Assembly: GCA_025093985.1 (NCBI GenBank)
Contig: JACAAK010000011.1
Location: 496,001-560,000, forward strand
Reading direction: 5' to 3'
DNA from: Calvatia gigantea
Lineage: Eukaryota > Basidiomycota > Agaricomycetes > Agaricales > Lycoperdaceae
Length of the DNA stretch: 64,000 nucleotides
In this document: piece after piece, positions 1 to 12,295 of the stretch
Layout: each line of letters opens with the position of its first letter
How positions within the stretch are numbered: the stretch's first letter is position 1
The notes under the pieces: model-generated
What the model was told of the DNA's origin: nothing
What the model saw: the letters and a program-made list of their open reading frames with translations, nothing else
Database searches by the model: none
Program-made: the position numbers and the translations under genes

Positions 1-2571
1 GGTTTACCTATATAAGGCAAGAAGGTTCAAGATTTACTCAAAATATAACCTTGGGATTTATGGTAAAGCACACACAGTGAATGCAACCAGCATATGTTAA
101 TCAAATAATTTAGTTATGACTAACTCAGAGGCACCCACCAGACAAGATTTTGACAAGCAGGGTCCCAGTCAGAAACACACTTAGAGTGCCTTCCAACTAA
201 GAAGTGCCAATTCCGTGACACTTCTACTTTGAAAGGACTTGCACTAGTTGGAAACGGACACTAAGTTAGGGAGTGGGGGCTCTAATGTCCCGAGAGACAC
301 ATCCACGGTGAGTTTCCTGAAATGGTTAGAAAAGTCGGGCTGCATCGAAATGTTCTCAAGCTAAGTGATATTGCGCAATGGTAAGCCAAGCTCATCCATC
401 AAGGCCCGCCCACACCTCTTGAGCCCGTAGAATGCACTCTGCATACTGAGACCCCTAAATCGTTGCAATCCAAAGCCAATTCCCATTCTTCTCCTGTAGA
501 GTTACGTGGGGCACCGAGTAGCAAGGCATCCACGGAAGATCTTTCCCCTCGTAACGGTCGACGCTCGATAGGCCTACTACTTCAGACCGCATGGTATGAG
601 GTTAATTGGAGTTCCGTTTGCGTTGATACTTTTGAAGATAAATCCATGGAGTTACAGGGAAAGTAGCCACAACCACCATATCGGGTTTAGTGACGACACG
701 AGAGGAACCAACCATTTTAAGCTTACTCGCTTGACAGGTGGTTCCCAAGAGTTACTTATTGCTGCGACGAGCGTCCCCTCACACGACTATCATGTGTCGA
801 GGAGCTAGCTGTAGGGGAGGAAATAGTCATGGGGGAGCCTTTAGACAATTACCTGATTTTACCGCAGGGCCGCCTGGTCCAAAAACCATACGAGTCTACG
901 TTTCTTCGGGTCACCGCCGCCCCCAGAACCAAGGACCAGCCCCGGACACATTGGCGGCCCAGCGCCTACGTTTTACCTCATTACGAGTTTTTTGTGTGCC
1001 GACCTGGGTATGTTGCATACGGCGCATAAACGAGCGAGAGGGTGGGGGAAATTAAGCATCGCCGGGGATTCGACGACGGGTGACGATAACGGGCCGGATT
1101 TAGGGTGATGAGTGGGTCGCGTAGCCGTGACCACCTACAGACAAGCCAATACCACACCAACCAGGGTAAGCACATAGAGACGGTGGAAAAGCCAAGCTTG
1201 GTCCAAGAAATCTTGAGCCAGCGGTCTTTCGTAGCGTTATTGTTCTAGTTGAGCTTGAGCGGTGGTTGGTTGCACAGCGGTTCTCTCGAAACGGCATGAG
1301 AGCGTTGGTTAGCTCTTCAAAGGTTTCCTTCGGCCGCAGGTTTGTCCACATAATGGAAGACTTGGGGTCTATTCGGGTTGAAGAGTCGTACTAAGTAGCT
1401 CCAGCAGTTTCTTTTCTAACCTGGTTTTTCATAAGTAGAGTACACGAGAAAAAACATGTTTTATACTTACGTATGTATGTTCTTGGAACACTTGGTTATC
1501 CTTTACCGAAGATTAACTTGGTAAAGCCCTTTTAACACCGCGAGGTGGAAGCCAACATTGAGGAAAGTGTTGCCAAGCATTAGCATACGTTGGCTTGGTG
1601 CAGGATTCATGAAATATTTTACTACCTTAGCGTTAAACGTGGTTTGGCGAACCTGCGTCTAGGATATGGGCGCACCTGAGTTCGGACTCTAAAAGCCCTG
1701 GGTATGTCAGGCTTCAAGAGAACCCCCAGGGAAGGAATATATTAATACTTGCATTTTGGACAGGTGCCAAGCGTGAATTTGATCCGTTACACCATGAGCG
1801 CTGCCAGGCGTCAAGCGAACAAAACATAAGCGCCATTCTCGTTCGATGTTGTCGTCACGTAAAATCAGGCCCAAAAATTCCGAGTCGCACAAGTGACTCA
1901 GAGAGAAGAGAATGAGGATTCTGTGAGGCGAAGTATAATATGCTTCAGCTGCTGTACTGGAACCTTCGGATCGAAAAAGTTGTCGGAGAGTCGGAGCAGA
2001 GCGTAGTTTGAGCGGAAGAAGCAATAAGGGCCCGTTGTTTATTTCCTGACCAGGGAACGACAAAAAGTCTGTTGCAGGGTTTGATGTGTGTACGGGCAGA
2101 AGTAAGTATGAGTAGGATGTATATGTGCAACGGTCGTACTGTTTGAACGATACACACGCCGACCAAAAGATAGTCGGGATGGAACGCCGGGTGACAAACA
2201 TAGAACACAGCAACGTAAGCCGAACTTCTAGGTTTTTGCGTGGCAGCCTTAACTAAATTCACTTCTAGTATCTTAAACCCCTCTCCTCACCATCCTACCT
2301 CTCCCTCCAGCCATTGTGCAGCCTTGCAGGTGCCAAGAACGCATTCCCAATCGGCGTTAGACCTTGTCAGCTGAGAGAAATCAGCTTGCGGGAACTAGTT
2401 CCGAGTGGCCGAACCGGGCTTCCGCTTAGCTCCAAATAACGCGTATAGGGCTGCCAAGAGCAGTTTGATTTACCCATCGTTTACTCTCTCTCTTAATAAC
2501 CACTCTCTTTGTCTCACCTCATTCCCTTACCGTCCCCCCTCCTCCCCTCCCCGCCTCCTTGCATCATTATC
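1..2571. other. No gene recognised; upstream region of DUF1275 gene
   Basis: Open frames here are short, overlap on both strands and resemble no family I know. The longest, 1707-2213 on the minus strand, has a composition like random translation. The stretch 2490-2571 is strongly pyrimidine-rich, as is common in basidiomycete promoters and leaders, and runs directly into the start codon of the next gene. Confidence 0.5.
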
Positions 2572-3575
2572 ATGGCCGAGGTACCGTCTAAAAAGTCTTC
2601 ACATGAGACAATCGTCGGCAGCAGCTCCGAAAGGGATATGGAGCGTGCTGCCGACAAAAATTCCCCCAAATCCGTCTCGCTCTGGCAGTACCTTCTACAG
2701 GATGTCGACCCAAAGCAAACAACAAGCCCCCTCGCCGCTTACTGTTTCATGACTGGATACATGTACGTTGGTCTCTACGCTCACAGCCACTCAATCTCAG
2801 TGATTCTAATCTCTACCCCTTCCCTTCTACAGTGATGTCATCTCCTTCTCAGCCATCTTTGTGTGGTGCGGTTTCCAAACAGGAAACTTTGCCCAGCTCG
2901 CACTCGCCCTCGCACGTCTCTTCGAAGGTTCCCCCGGATTCCGCGACCAATCCTTCCACAAAGCTGATCAACAAGCCCTCTGCTCCCTCATCGCCTTCCA
3001 ACTCGGCTCTTTCTTCGGTCGTATAGGCGACAAAGTCGGCCCTCACAAACGCATCTGGCTCGTGCTTGGTACCCTCTTCCAAGCAATCCTCACGATGGCT
3101 GGTGCTATTGCCTTCTGGAAGTCGGGTCAACCGGGTATTTCGAATGCGAGAGATGACCCTGCATGGACGAACGCGTTGACGTTTGTGGGTCTTGCGTTTA
3201 TCAGTGCTAGTTTGGGTGTGCAAGGTATTTTGGGTAAGAGGCTAAATACCCAATTCGGAACTACGAGTACGTCGGATTTCTCCCCACCTTTTTGTCCGAG
3301 TCATCGTGTTGAACTATCTGCTTCTAGTCGTACTCACGACGGTGTGGGTCGAACTTATGACCGACCCTGGCCTCTTCCTTTTCCGAAAACGTGTCATGAG
3401 CCGTGATCACCGCCTCATTGCTGCCGTTGCCCTCTTCCTCGGCGCATTCGCGGGTCGTGCTATCCTTGGTAAACTTGGAACTGCAGGTGCATTGGGTGTA
3501 GCTGTTGGCTTCAGGGTGTTGATGAGCTTGCAATGGATATTCGTCCCTACCAAACCTCAACCCGTGCGGTCGTAA
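2572..3575 (+). CDS. DUF1275 (YoaK-like) multi-pass membrane protein
   Basis: A membrane protein of the DUF1275 family, whose biochemical role is unknown. Three exons join cleanly when introns at 2763-2832 and 3267-3327 are removed (both GTACGT...AG). The first join restores the family signature: a Gly-Tyr-Ile-Asp-Val-Ile-Ser-Phe stretch followed by a Thr-Gly-Asn motif. After the soluble N-terminus of about 50 residues there are hydrophobic segments around the Asp-Val motif, at the TGN-Ala-Leu helix, near Leu-Val-Leu-Gly-Thr-Leu, and three near the C-terminus. The ATG at 2572 was chosen because the pyrimidine-rich leader ends there and the acidic, Ser/Lys-rich N-terminus is usual for fungal members. 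The coding part is about 290 residues, within the family range. The family call is firm; the function is not known. Confidence 0.88.
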
Positions 3576-4281
3576 TTCAATTCCTTAGTACAATACCCCC
3601 AAAGAGGAACAAAATGTAAAATCTTTAATAGCTCGCCCCAGCCTGAAACAACTGTCTTTACTTTGGTATTGTTGTAGGATGGTTTTGTTCAATTCTTCTT
3701 ACTTAGACTTTTGTCTTACATATTTGGTTTGTCAATCGCCGCATATTTTAGAGGTACAAGCGCTTGCATAGAAAGACTCGTTTAGGTTGTCCCTCGCTGG
3801 ATACCCGACAGTCAAATGCCATCATATTGAATTGGTGTATACTCATGCTCCTCCAGTTATAAGTAACCGAGGAACAATAACTGAACATCAAGTGTTCCCG
3901 TGCCTAATCACCATTTATGAAGCGAGTGTCAAATTCTCTTCGAGGTCGGCGATAAGCTCATGTTTTCAAAACAGCCGCCGCTCTAAGAGCAGATAGGTGG
4001 TTACTGCGCCGAGGCGACGTCGCATTTGCGAGGTTGCGCTGATACATTTGCCCTTGATAGCCACGAATTCGACAGGGAACGACAAAGTGAGACATGAGCG
4101 AGCCCCGCCTACACTTGACAGCCTGAATTGAAGGCTAGAGCCTGTGCGGGAAAACACAGAGCTCAAGTCGGCGTTATCGCCAAAGAGAATGAGGAATAAG
4201 ATCGCGGCGGGCGACGAGTGGATCTGAAACAACTTCGTCTATTGATGCGTCAAAAACCGGAAGTACAATACAACGTGAGGC
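3576..4281. other. Intergenic, no gene seen
   Basis: This lies between two convergent genes (DUF1275 on plus, CSN5 on minus) and presumably holds both 3' untranslated regions. No open frame here has family resemblance or convincing coding composition. Confidence 0.5.
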
Positions 4282-5701
4282 TCAACCAATCGCCATATCA
4301 GTCACATACGAGAGTTCCTCCGTCTTCGATTGAGGATTCGGGTGTATTGAGAAGATTATATCTTTCAAAACCTGAGCGATGAGACCATGCTGAGCCTCCG
4401 CGGCGATCTTGGTGCTGCAAAACAAAAAGTTAACATCCAGTCACTTGAACAATTCTTTGTTGCTTTCGCCACATACCTATCTTTGACGCTCTTAGCCAGC
4501 TGATTCTCTTCCTTCTTCTTCTCTTCTTTCTCCTTGCCTTCTTTCTCCTTCGTAGTAGGCGGTGTGGCTCTAGTGCTGGGAACTGCGCTCTGCGCTTTTG
4601 CGAGTTTCTGCTGCAGGTCGTTCAGTTGGGACACCGCATACGCTCGGTTCTACGTGATGCGAGGGGTTAAAATATTCAGTCGATCGTTTGGAGAGATCAC
4701 AATAACTTACGGAGATTAACGGGCTCTGACTGAGTGTATTGACCCAATATTTATTCCACAGCATCGCGAGGAGATCGTTATCCAGACTCGACTTGAAGAT
4801 TTCCACCTCGAGTTGATAGTACTGGTTAGCATGTACACCGAAATCTTCGATCTTGCTTAGAGGGATAGATTGATACTCGGACGTTGTGGCATTGGGAGGT
4901 GTGTAGTTTTCGGGATAGGTGCGGAAGGCACCGATATCGACTTTTCCAGCTGAGATGGTACGGTTTGGGTCAATCTGCGTAAGTTGTTGTTGTGATATTT
5001 TTCAAAGCAACAAGAGTGTTGGGTGGACCTACTACAACAGCGACAAATGGATCCTGAAATTTTTGGTTGTTCAACTGTGTGTTGACATCGATACCGGATA
5101 GCCAGCACCCGTAGCCGGGATGAGAATGGTACCAACCAATGGCGTTTTCCAGGCGGCCGGCCTAAGGAAAATAGTACGATTAGTATACTGCAGAATGGTA
5201 CAGGTGTCACGACACACCTTCTCGCTCTTCTCGATATATTCTACCATGTACTCATTGGCCTCATTCGCGGCGTTGACACGCGTTTCTGTCCCTTGTACAG
5301 GAAGCGCAAATGAATCCATGATCACCAACGAATTCCCGATCACCTTCCCCTGCATGAGACCCATGATCTCGTGTGGCACACCCGACCGTGCGTGGATCAC
5401 CTGAACGTGACACAACATTGAGGTTGGCGCATCGCATCAGAGGATAGAGTGAACCTCTATTTACCATCTTGATAAGTGCAATAGCAGAGATCTTGCATGA
5501 TTTGAAGTAATGAGGGCTACGGTTCATAGTCTCAGTACCGAGCGGGGTCAGCCTGTTATTTGCTCACTCTTTACTCCAGGGTGCTTCACGATTTATCTTC
5601 TTGTTGGCTTCTACATCGAAACGAAATATTTCATCCTGTGGTGTTATTTCACGGATTTTATTGTTTAGAGAGAAAGATTGGAGGGCAATGCTGGAAGACA
5701 T
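4282..5701 (-). CDS. CSN5: COP9 signalosome subunit 5 (JAMM deneddylase)
   Basis: The catalytic subunit of the COP9 signalosome, a zinc metallo-isopeptidase that removes Nedd8/Rub1 from cullins and so controls SCF-type ubiquitin ligases. The gene reads right to left from ATG 5701. The first intron (donor at 5567, GTGAGC) joins the N-terminal exon to a Asp-Pro-His-Tyr-Phe-Lys exon, a CSN5 hallmark. The MPN core follows, with His-Glu-Ile-Met-Gly at the catalytic Glu and, about position 5100-5150, the JAMM signature [14 protein letters not shown] with both zinc histidines and the aspartate. The C-terminal half holds a Lys/Glu-rich charged helix near 4500-4560 and ends at TGA 4282. Several short introns separate the exons. 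All JAMM ligands are present, so it should be active. The next gene (DUF2945) lies upstream on the same strand. Confidence 0.92.
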
Positions 5702-5909
5702 TGATTATGAATATTAACGGTGAGTGTAGTGGTTCATGAGATCAATGTTTGGCATCGGTCCTCAATGTAAATAAACTCCCGAATTCCACCACCACCAACG
5801 CAGGAGGCACAGACGTTTAGTGGATTGAACGATGGCAGTTTATACAGAACGGTTTCAGCATGTTGTGTAACTTTAGGGAATTAGGATGGGCACTATCATC
5901 TCTCGGTGC

Positions 5910-6243
5910 TCAGGTTCCAGACGTTGTCTCCCCCTCTTTTTGAGGTTGTTCCTCACCCCGAGGATCCTCTCCATGAACCAGTACCCCAGGGTTATGTTGA
6001 ACTAAATGTCCTATATTCCAGACAACACTAAAAAACGGCGCCCACACAGAAACCAACTGCAAACTCACCGTGCTGAGTGTGAAACAATACCTTAGGTGGA
6101 TGTTTGACACCTTTCTCCTCCGTCGTTACAATATCAACCACCTTCCCATAGTGTCTCCCGCCTCGTTGCTTACTTGATACCATATCTCCGATACGGATGG
6201 GAACACCATCCTTGTCGTATAAAGTGTTGTCAGTGTCGGCCAT
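5910..6243 (-). CDS. DUF2945 / hypervirulence-associated TUDOR-like small protein
   Basis: A small protein of about 90 residues in two exons. Exon 1 starts at ATG 6243 and contains Ile-Gly-Asp-Met-Val-Ser-Ser-Lys, then a basic Gly-Gly-Arg-His-Tyr-Gly-Lys-Val-Val loop. This is the pattern of the DUF2945 (HVA1 TUDOR-like) fold, a small beta-barrel found in many fungi. An intron of about 60 bp (donor GTGAGT near 6068) joins it to a second exon reading His-Leu-Val-Gln-His-Asn-Pro-Gly-Val-Leu-Val-His, matching the family's C-terminal strand, and then a charged tail. The name comes from a Cryptococcus homologue; nothing here shows a role in virulence. Assigned by motif pattern, moderately sure. Confidence 0.72.
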
Positions 6244-6639
6244 TGTGGTGAAGTTGCGAATGGAGATCTTAAGGCTTTGAGGTTTTAAATAGTTGGCGTC
6301 ATGGAGTCACTGGGCATTGCGTTGGTGGATCACCTTTGCTCCAATAATTCGATTTTCACGATCTTACTTCTTTCGCGCTACCAAACTCAGATGGTGGTGA
6401 TGTATTAATTTACTTGGGTCGTACTTACAAGCGTCCGACATTCACCATTATTGGGTTATTACCTTTACCTTGAATAATCAGCCGTTCGAATTGTGGTGCG
6501 GATGTCTCATTAATCCCATCTGGAAGGACACAGATACCAATTATCTGTTGAGGTCTAGACTTTGGGATCCGCCTGCCCCCTGAGCTGTTTTAACAGGAAA
6601 CCTGAGGTCATCGAAAATGCCAAGATCTCCAGCTGTCTA

Positions 6640-7345
6640 AGAGTCAACGGCTGCTTTACCCGTGATGGAAGTTTTCTGGAGCAGTGCCTCGACCAACCAA
6701 AACTTCATATCCGCACATCCACACCATTTGACTTTTCGGTATCCAACATTCAATATTGGCTGTATTCGAGGAACTTGCGTCCGCCATTGTGCGACACCTC
6801 CGCTTTCTTGAGCGCGTATCCAGGAAACTCCCGGGGTGGTCAAGGTTAGGACCGTATAGCGCTCGACTAGTGTCGCAAGCAAACGTTCGCGCGCACGTCT
6901 GTGTGGATGGTAATGGTAAGGTTGGTGGAGCCTGGGAGAGTGGTCACCTCTTTGGCTAATTTGTCTGCTCGTTCGTTTCCTCTGGCTCTGGTGCAACCTG
7001 GACACTGGGATATTGAGAGGTGGTGATCTGGTGATGCGTCTAGCCACCTGTGCCACTGTGCATTCACGGTATAACGTGTACGCGGTGAACTGGCCTTGGC
7101 GTTGTTTCGGGCCAGCCACTGCTGCGATGCTGATACATTATCTGCGAACAAGTGGATGTGGTGGGTTTCCGGGTGTTATTGGGTGAGTAGTATTGAAGCC
7201 GACGGCTGGTCCCATGAGTTCTGCGTCGTATGGGTACTTCTGTTGCCCTGCCCAGCTCGAGTTTTTGGGAGAAGACTTCTCCGTCCGTATGGTACAATAC
7301 GGCTGCTGCGCCGTGATATTGGATAGATCTGGATTTCATCTAATG
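6640..7345 (-). pseudogene. Relic of a retroelement RNase H domain
   Basis: On the minus strand, three overlapping frames each carry part of an RNase H-like domain of the kind found in Agaricomycete non-LTR-type transcriptases. Near 7330-7260 one frame reads Gly-Ala-Ala-Ala-Val-Leu-Tyr and continues to Leu-Gly-Arg-Ala-Thr-Glu. The neighbouring frame continues with Asp-Ala-Glu-Leu-Met-Gly. A third (7151-6867) has Phe-Ala-Asp-Asn and ends in Gly-Asn-Glu-Arg-Ala-Asp-Lys-Leu-Ala-Lys-Glu, the usual C-terminal signature. At least two frameshifts and stops are needed to join them, and no reverse transcriptase part is present. A dead fragment. Confidence 0.7.
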
Positions 7346-7474
7346 TAGATGAAATTCAGGCCCTGCCTTGAATCAACCATCACAAGAGGGACGACACAAG
7401 TGCACCACGTTCCCGCCCTATTTAAGTCCCTTTACTGGCATGAGCAACTCGACCGCTCCTTATCCGCACTCCCC

Positions 7475-9043
7475 ATGGCTCCCGAACGTTGGGTTGTCCT
7501 TGATGACACGGACCCCAGCATAACATATACCGGCCCCGACTGGGGCCTGAATTCTAATGGGCTGGACAACCTTATCGGGTTTAACGGGCCGACCTACCAG
7601 GACACCTTGCATGGCACCTATGCCGACGCAACCGTCGAGTTCGAATTCAATGGTGCGTTTTTCCTTTGTCTTCACGTTTCCTTGAGGTCTAATTCGTTCA
7701 TGTTGATTCAATGCTCAGGCTCTGCCATTCAGGTCCTGGGCTCCACCGTTAGCGATGAATCAGCTTACGAATGTTTTATCAACAATGCCCGCATTAGCCA
7801 ACTCGAGCCCGCCGTACATGGGAATAACCATCGATTCTGTGAGGAGGATTCCCTTTCGGACGGACACCATAAGCTCCGAATCGATGTTAAAATCACCTCT
7901 GTACACCGATCCTTTTTTCTTGATCGGTTACATTACATTCCCTCCCCAGACTTGCCTGTGGAAAACCGGGTTATCCTGTTTCGAAACACAGACCCAGCCA
8001 TACAATACGACTCACAGTGGAAGGATTTGGGAGGCATCGCGAATATGACGGCGAGCAAGAATTCAGTCGCACAGGTGAATTTTATTGGTGGGTTTATGCC
8101 TTACACTTTGTCGTTGTCCGAACCATGTTGAACCTCTCTCAGGTACTTCCATTTCTTGGGTTGGAATGGTGCCAACCGAGCTTCTTCAACTCCAGCCACA
8201 GGCACCTGGGCGATTGATGGTGGGAGCGACTCTATTTCCGTTCCCATTCCTCCCCGCCAACGGCAATCAGACACTTTATAACCAGTTTTACTTCACAACG
8301 CCTGATGTTGAAGCTGGTCCGCACACTCTAACCGTCACCTTCCTTGGCGACAACCAAACCACACCCCTCTGTCTCTCCTATTTGCTTGTCAAAAATGGCA
8401 CCTTTCCTGCCCCTACTTCAGTTGATAATCCTGCTTCTACTTCGGCTGATAACCCTGTTTCTACTTCGGTTGATAATCGTGGAACTCACATTCTGGATCA
8501 AATATCAGGGTCATTGTTGGCGGTGTACTCGGAGTGGTTGTGTTTCTTATCATTATTGCGAGTGGCATTCTCTTCTGGAGGCGCCGAAATATCGGGCGGG
8601 ATGGGGGGTTTGTCGAGACAGAAGGTTCCGCATACACCCCGACACCTTTTAATCCTCACCGCGATAACCACTCCAATTCCGTGGCGCAAGTTCACCACCC
8701 CGATTCCATGACACATCTTCACCACCCCAATCCCGTGGTACAGGTTCACCAACCTCAGTCCGACCCCGCCCCCGATGTTTCTACTCCTGTAACTTCCCTG
8801 GTCCCACCCCCTTCTGCGCAGCAACAGAGTGCGATAAGGAAACAGCAGGAGGCATTTAGAAGTATTTCAGCTACTCGTTATACCAATAACGAAGTTGAAC
8901 AGACTGGGCGCGGCGGTGAGTCGTCGTCATGGCCGCGGACGGTCACCAACGACACAAGCGCAGTGCGCCAGCATACTGACAGCGGGCTCCGGCTGAGCCG
9001 GCAGCCTGTCATGGTTATTCCACCGGAATATACGCCAGACTGA
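7475..9043 (+). CDS. Single-pass membrane protein with two adhesin-like domains
   Basis: A lineage-typical Agaricomycete surface protein of unknown function. From ATG 7475 the ectodomain begins with Val-Val-Leu-Asp-Asp-Thr-Asp-Pro-Ser-Ile. A second similar module follows the third exon start (Phe-Arg-Asn-Thr-Asp-Pro-Ala-Ile-Gln-Tyr), so two beta-sandwich-like repeats are likely. Introns at 7653-7718 and 8088-8142 join in frame. Next comes a Ser/Thr/Asp stalk made of 8-residue repeats, then a transmembrane helix (Val-Val-Val-Phe-Leu-Ile-Ile-Ile) followed by Trp-Arg-Arg-Arg, and a Pro/His/Gln-rich cytoplasmic tail. The stalk and the helix are in different frames around 8460-8540 and I found no splice pair that joins them with a full glycine-rich helix, so an undetected intron or a frameshift lies there. 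An upstream in-frame ATG at 7349 is possible but less likely. Confidence 0.78.
8411..8477 (+). repeat. 24-bp tandem repeat, about 3 units, in the stalk
   Basis: Three units of 24 bp (the first shorter) encode Pro-x-Ser-Thr-Ser-x-Asp-Asn. They extend the Ser/Thr-rich stalk between the ectodomain and the membrane helix, a probable O-glycosylation region. Confidence 0.8.
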
Positions 9044-10645
9044 GCCGTCGCTATGTGGAATACCTTTGGGTATCTTATACTCTCAGATCCTGTATAGCCT
9101 GTTTCCCATCTATCTTCTTACTTTCTGGCCTGACTTCACTCATGTTGACAAGGATAAATACCACGTGAAAATCATGTGATCTATTTGATGATGATGTATG
9201 AACTCTTCATTTATATACCGCAACAAGCAAACCTACTGCTAAGACGCGGTGGACGTAGACTAGGCTAGCTAAGTAACTACGCCCCCTCGGCTGGGTAGAG
9301 TCTATATAATAAATGTATGTGATCTATTTCTTTTCTGACAACGGCGATGCACGTGCCAACTAGCTATTACCTCTCTTTTCACGTCAGTGCGTTGAGTCTT
9401 GACCCCGCACTCCGCGACCCGCTCAGCCGCTGTAATGGTTTATATGTTCTCTTCTACTCGTTTGATTCCGAGTCATTGCCCTTACATAGCAACTTTCCTG
9501 AGGCTATATATGGAAGGTGGCGAACTTTCGTTGGCGACGCGTTTGTTGTCAAACTTAAGGGTAATGAAATTGGGGATGATTTAGGAGAGGGTGGCTGGTC
9601 CGTCTGGGTCGACGTGCCCTCGGATATCTTGAGCTTGCCTGTTATGAAAACTTGAGGGTCGGTACCTACTACAACTCACTGTCTCTCTCTCTCCCTATGC
9701 CGTTTTCGTCAACGATGGCCTTTTTTCACGCCTCCCTCCAATGGGGATGGGATGATCCGCAGTTTACATTCCAATTTCTATTTTCCTTACGGGTGTTAGT
9801 TCAGCCTGGTTCCCCACATTCCATCACCAAATGCGGTGTCGAGTTTCGCAGCCTGGATAGTATCGATATTATTATCGATATCAGCTTCACCCTCGCTTGC
9901 TCGACTTTCAGAAGTTTGAATTCAACTCATCGACGGGATTCTACTTTTACTGTAGGCGCTTGAACGGGGAAAATCAAGGCAAAAGATGGGATGTGGCGAA
10001 CGACGATATCCTCATTCTTGTTGAAAAGAAACAGAAAACCACCAGGGAAAAGAGGAGGACAAACGGGAGAGGCAGCGGCGAAGGGGAAGGCAGTCACCAA
10101 ACGCAGTAGCTAGTTAGGCAAGTCGCCACAGAAATTTGGTTCATCGTTCCTCTGACTGCAAGGGCGGTGAAAGGGTCAAGAGGACTCTCCAGGGCCATGC
10201 GAGTCCAAACGAGGAAAAAGGTCCTTCATGACGACCGAAAAGGATCGCACGGGTGCTTCATCGTCGTGCATCGTAGACGATGGAGGTTTTATCTGTTGCA
10301 TTGGAGAACTGGAGGAGTCGGTGGAATTCCAAGACATTCCATATTTGCTGTATTTGAGGACTTTGCTGCGGAATGCTTGAGCTTTTCTTTAGTACGGGTC
10401 TAGAAAACCTCCTGAGATAGTCAGAAATTTGGATCGTACAATGCCCGACGGCCTTCTGTTGTTCTTTGAAAGACGCCGTGGTTTGTTATGCAACTACTCG
10501 AAAAGAGCCACCAGAAACACGTCTGCTTTTCCGGCCTGGCCGGCCCTCGCCTCAACCAAACAAGGGACAAACAATTGAGTTTTTGTGCCCCCGACAAACC
10601 TTCGTCACCGTCAAGACCGCCCAACAACCTACGCTAATCTTTAAA
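9044..10645. other. Intergenic; one weak unplaced open frame
   Basis: Mostly without recognisable genes. The frame 9347-9655 (+, ATG start) has locally protein-like composition around Gly-Asp-Ala-Phe-Val-Val-Lys-Leu and Trp-Ser-Val-Trp-Val-Asp-Val-Pro, but I know no family for it and neighbouring frames do not extend it. It could be a decayed gene. About 10540-10645 is the likely transcribed leader of the ribosomal gene that follows. Confidence 0.4.
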
Positions 10646-10799
10646 GTGAGTATATCTGCTAGATTGTGGCCACGGGTGCTTCTGGCAACACCGCGGCCGA
10701 GGTTCTTCAGATTTTGGGGGATCCAGATGGGTGGATGCACAGACCCGAATTGGATGACTTTGGAATGTTGTGCTGATACGTTCACTCCTGTCTCTCCAG
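10646..10799 (+). other. Probable 5'-UTR intron of the eL20 gene
   Basis: A strong donor GTGAGTAT at 10646 and an acceptor, pyrimidines then CAG, at 10797-10799 leave the start codon one base after the acceptor. Leader introns just before or inside the first codons are common in fungal ribosomal protein genes. Confidence 0.6.
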
Positions 10800-10800
10800 A

Positions 10801-11529
10801 ATGGGCCTCCAGGAATACCAAGTTGTTGGCCGCCATCTCCCTACCGAGTCGGAACCAACGCCCAAAATCTATCGCATGCGCATCTTTGCGCCCAATGAGG
10901 TTGTTGCCAAGTCCCGTTTTTGGTATTTCCTTAGGTGCGCTCCCTCCGTCCTGTGGAGGATATACAACATTAATGCCCCTTCTAGGCAACTGAAAAAAGT
11001 TAAGAAGGCTAGTGGCGAGATCATCGGTGTGACCGTTGTGTGTATCTTGATGTCCCTTGCAGCCCTCAAGAGGCAGGCGGAGCGGGATTTACTGACGATG
11101 GATAATGCGATTCTTCTCGCACCTGTTCCAATTTCCCCCTTAGATTCACGAAAAGAAGCCTTTGAAGGTCAAGAACTTCGGTATCTGGATTCGATACGAC
11201 TCTCGCTCGGGTACCCACAACATGTATAAGGAATACCGTGACCTCACTCGTGCCGATGCTGTCAAGAGCCTCTACCAGGATATGGCCGCCCGCCACCGTG
11301 CCCGTTTCCGCTCAATCCATGTACGTTGTTGTTCGCATGATTCCAGCTGTATCATTGATCGAAACATCCTCTACCATAGATCCTTCGTGTCGTTGAGATC
11401 GAGAAGACTGAGGACATCCGCCGCCCCTACATCAAGCAACTCATCACCCCCAACCTCAAGTTCCCTCTTCCCCACCGTGTTGGCAAGGTCCGCTCAACCT
11501 TTGTTGCCAAGCGCCCCAGTACTTTCTAG
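10801..11529 (+). CDS. RPL20: 60S ribosomal protein eL20 (L18a)
   Basis: A structural protein of the large ribosomal subunit. Four coding exons join in frame with introns at 10935-10985, 11038-11143 and 11321-11379. The protein starts [10 protein letters not shown] and carries the family blocks [36 protein letters not shown] and a Lys-Arg-Pro-Ser-Thr-Phe end, so the length (about 170 residues) and both termini match eL20. The second intron was placed so that the loop before Lys-Val-Lys-Asn keeps the length seen in animal homologues. A leader intron precedes the start codon. Highly expressed housekeeping gene. Confidence 0.95.
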
Positions 11530-12295
11530 ATATGATTGTGCTTTGGGAAAGCTCTGGTGGGGTTTGCTATGTCAAAAATTTGTGAAGATTAGTGCATATA
11601 CAGTCATGATTCCTATGTCTATGCCGCTACCTGGCTGCCCGGCCCTACGTCCCAACATAAATGATATACTGTATCACGAATTTGGTCGAGTAACCACCCC
11701 TTCTTTGAGTCCCCCGCCGATTTGTGACCCGGGCGAATCGGTGATCGGTTATCATCAACTTACAATTCGAATTTATTGGCACCTTCTCTGGGACACCGAT
11801 GACGAGAGCGGCTCAAGGTAACTGCAAGACGCTCTGTGATTTCTGATATCGAAGAGCCGTAGTCGTGCTATCTATAGAATGGATGGCGCTACAGGCACCA
11901 TACCTAGCACCACATCACCATCATGCATCAAGGAAGATATCTATACCTGCTCAAGAAGCTGCACAATCAGATACCTATCTGGTGAGTCTCTGCTGTCGAG
12001 ACTAGCTCGCCCTTCAACACACCACGTAAGAGATAGATTAACTGCTAAATAAGGGGCCCTTGAGTGGGAGCCAAGTGCCATGGACTGCAGAGGTTCCAAG
12101 ACACGTTTTTGATCCCCCCTTTCCTTGGGCACCGCATATTCTCATGTACTTATGTGTATGCTTTATAAAAAGGGTCTGTGGAATCAAACGATAAATCAGG
12201 TGTCCTACAGAGGATATCTGTGGTTCCTCAATCAGGACTTGCTGCACTGACCAACGGTACCCTCACTGTGGTCAAGTTGAAGCAAAATATCCGAA
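11530..12295. other. Intergenic, no gene seen
   Basis: This holds the 3' region of the eL20 gene and the upstream region of the DUF6533 gene. Open frames here do not look coding. Confidence 0.5.

Noticed and set aside
1707..2213. A 168-codon minus-strand frame near the left end
   Set aside because: Composition like random translation, overlapping frames on the same strand, and no recognisable motif.
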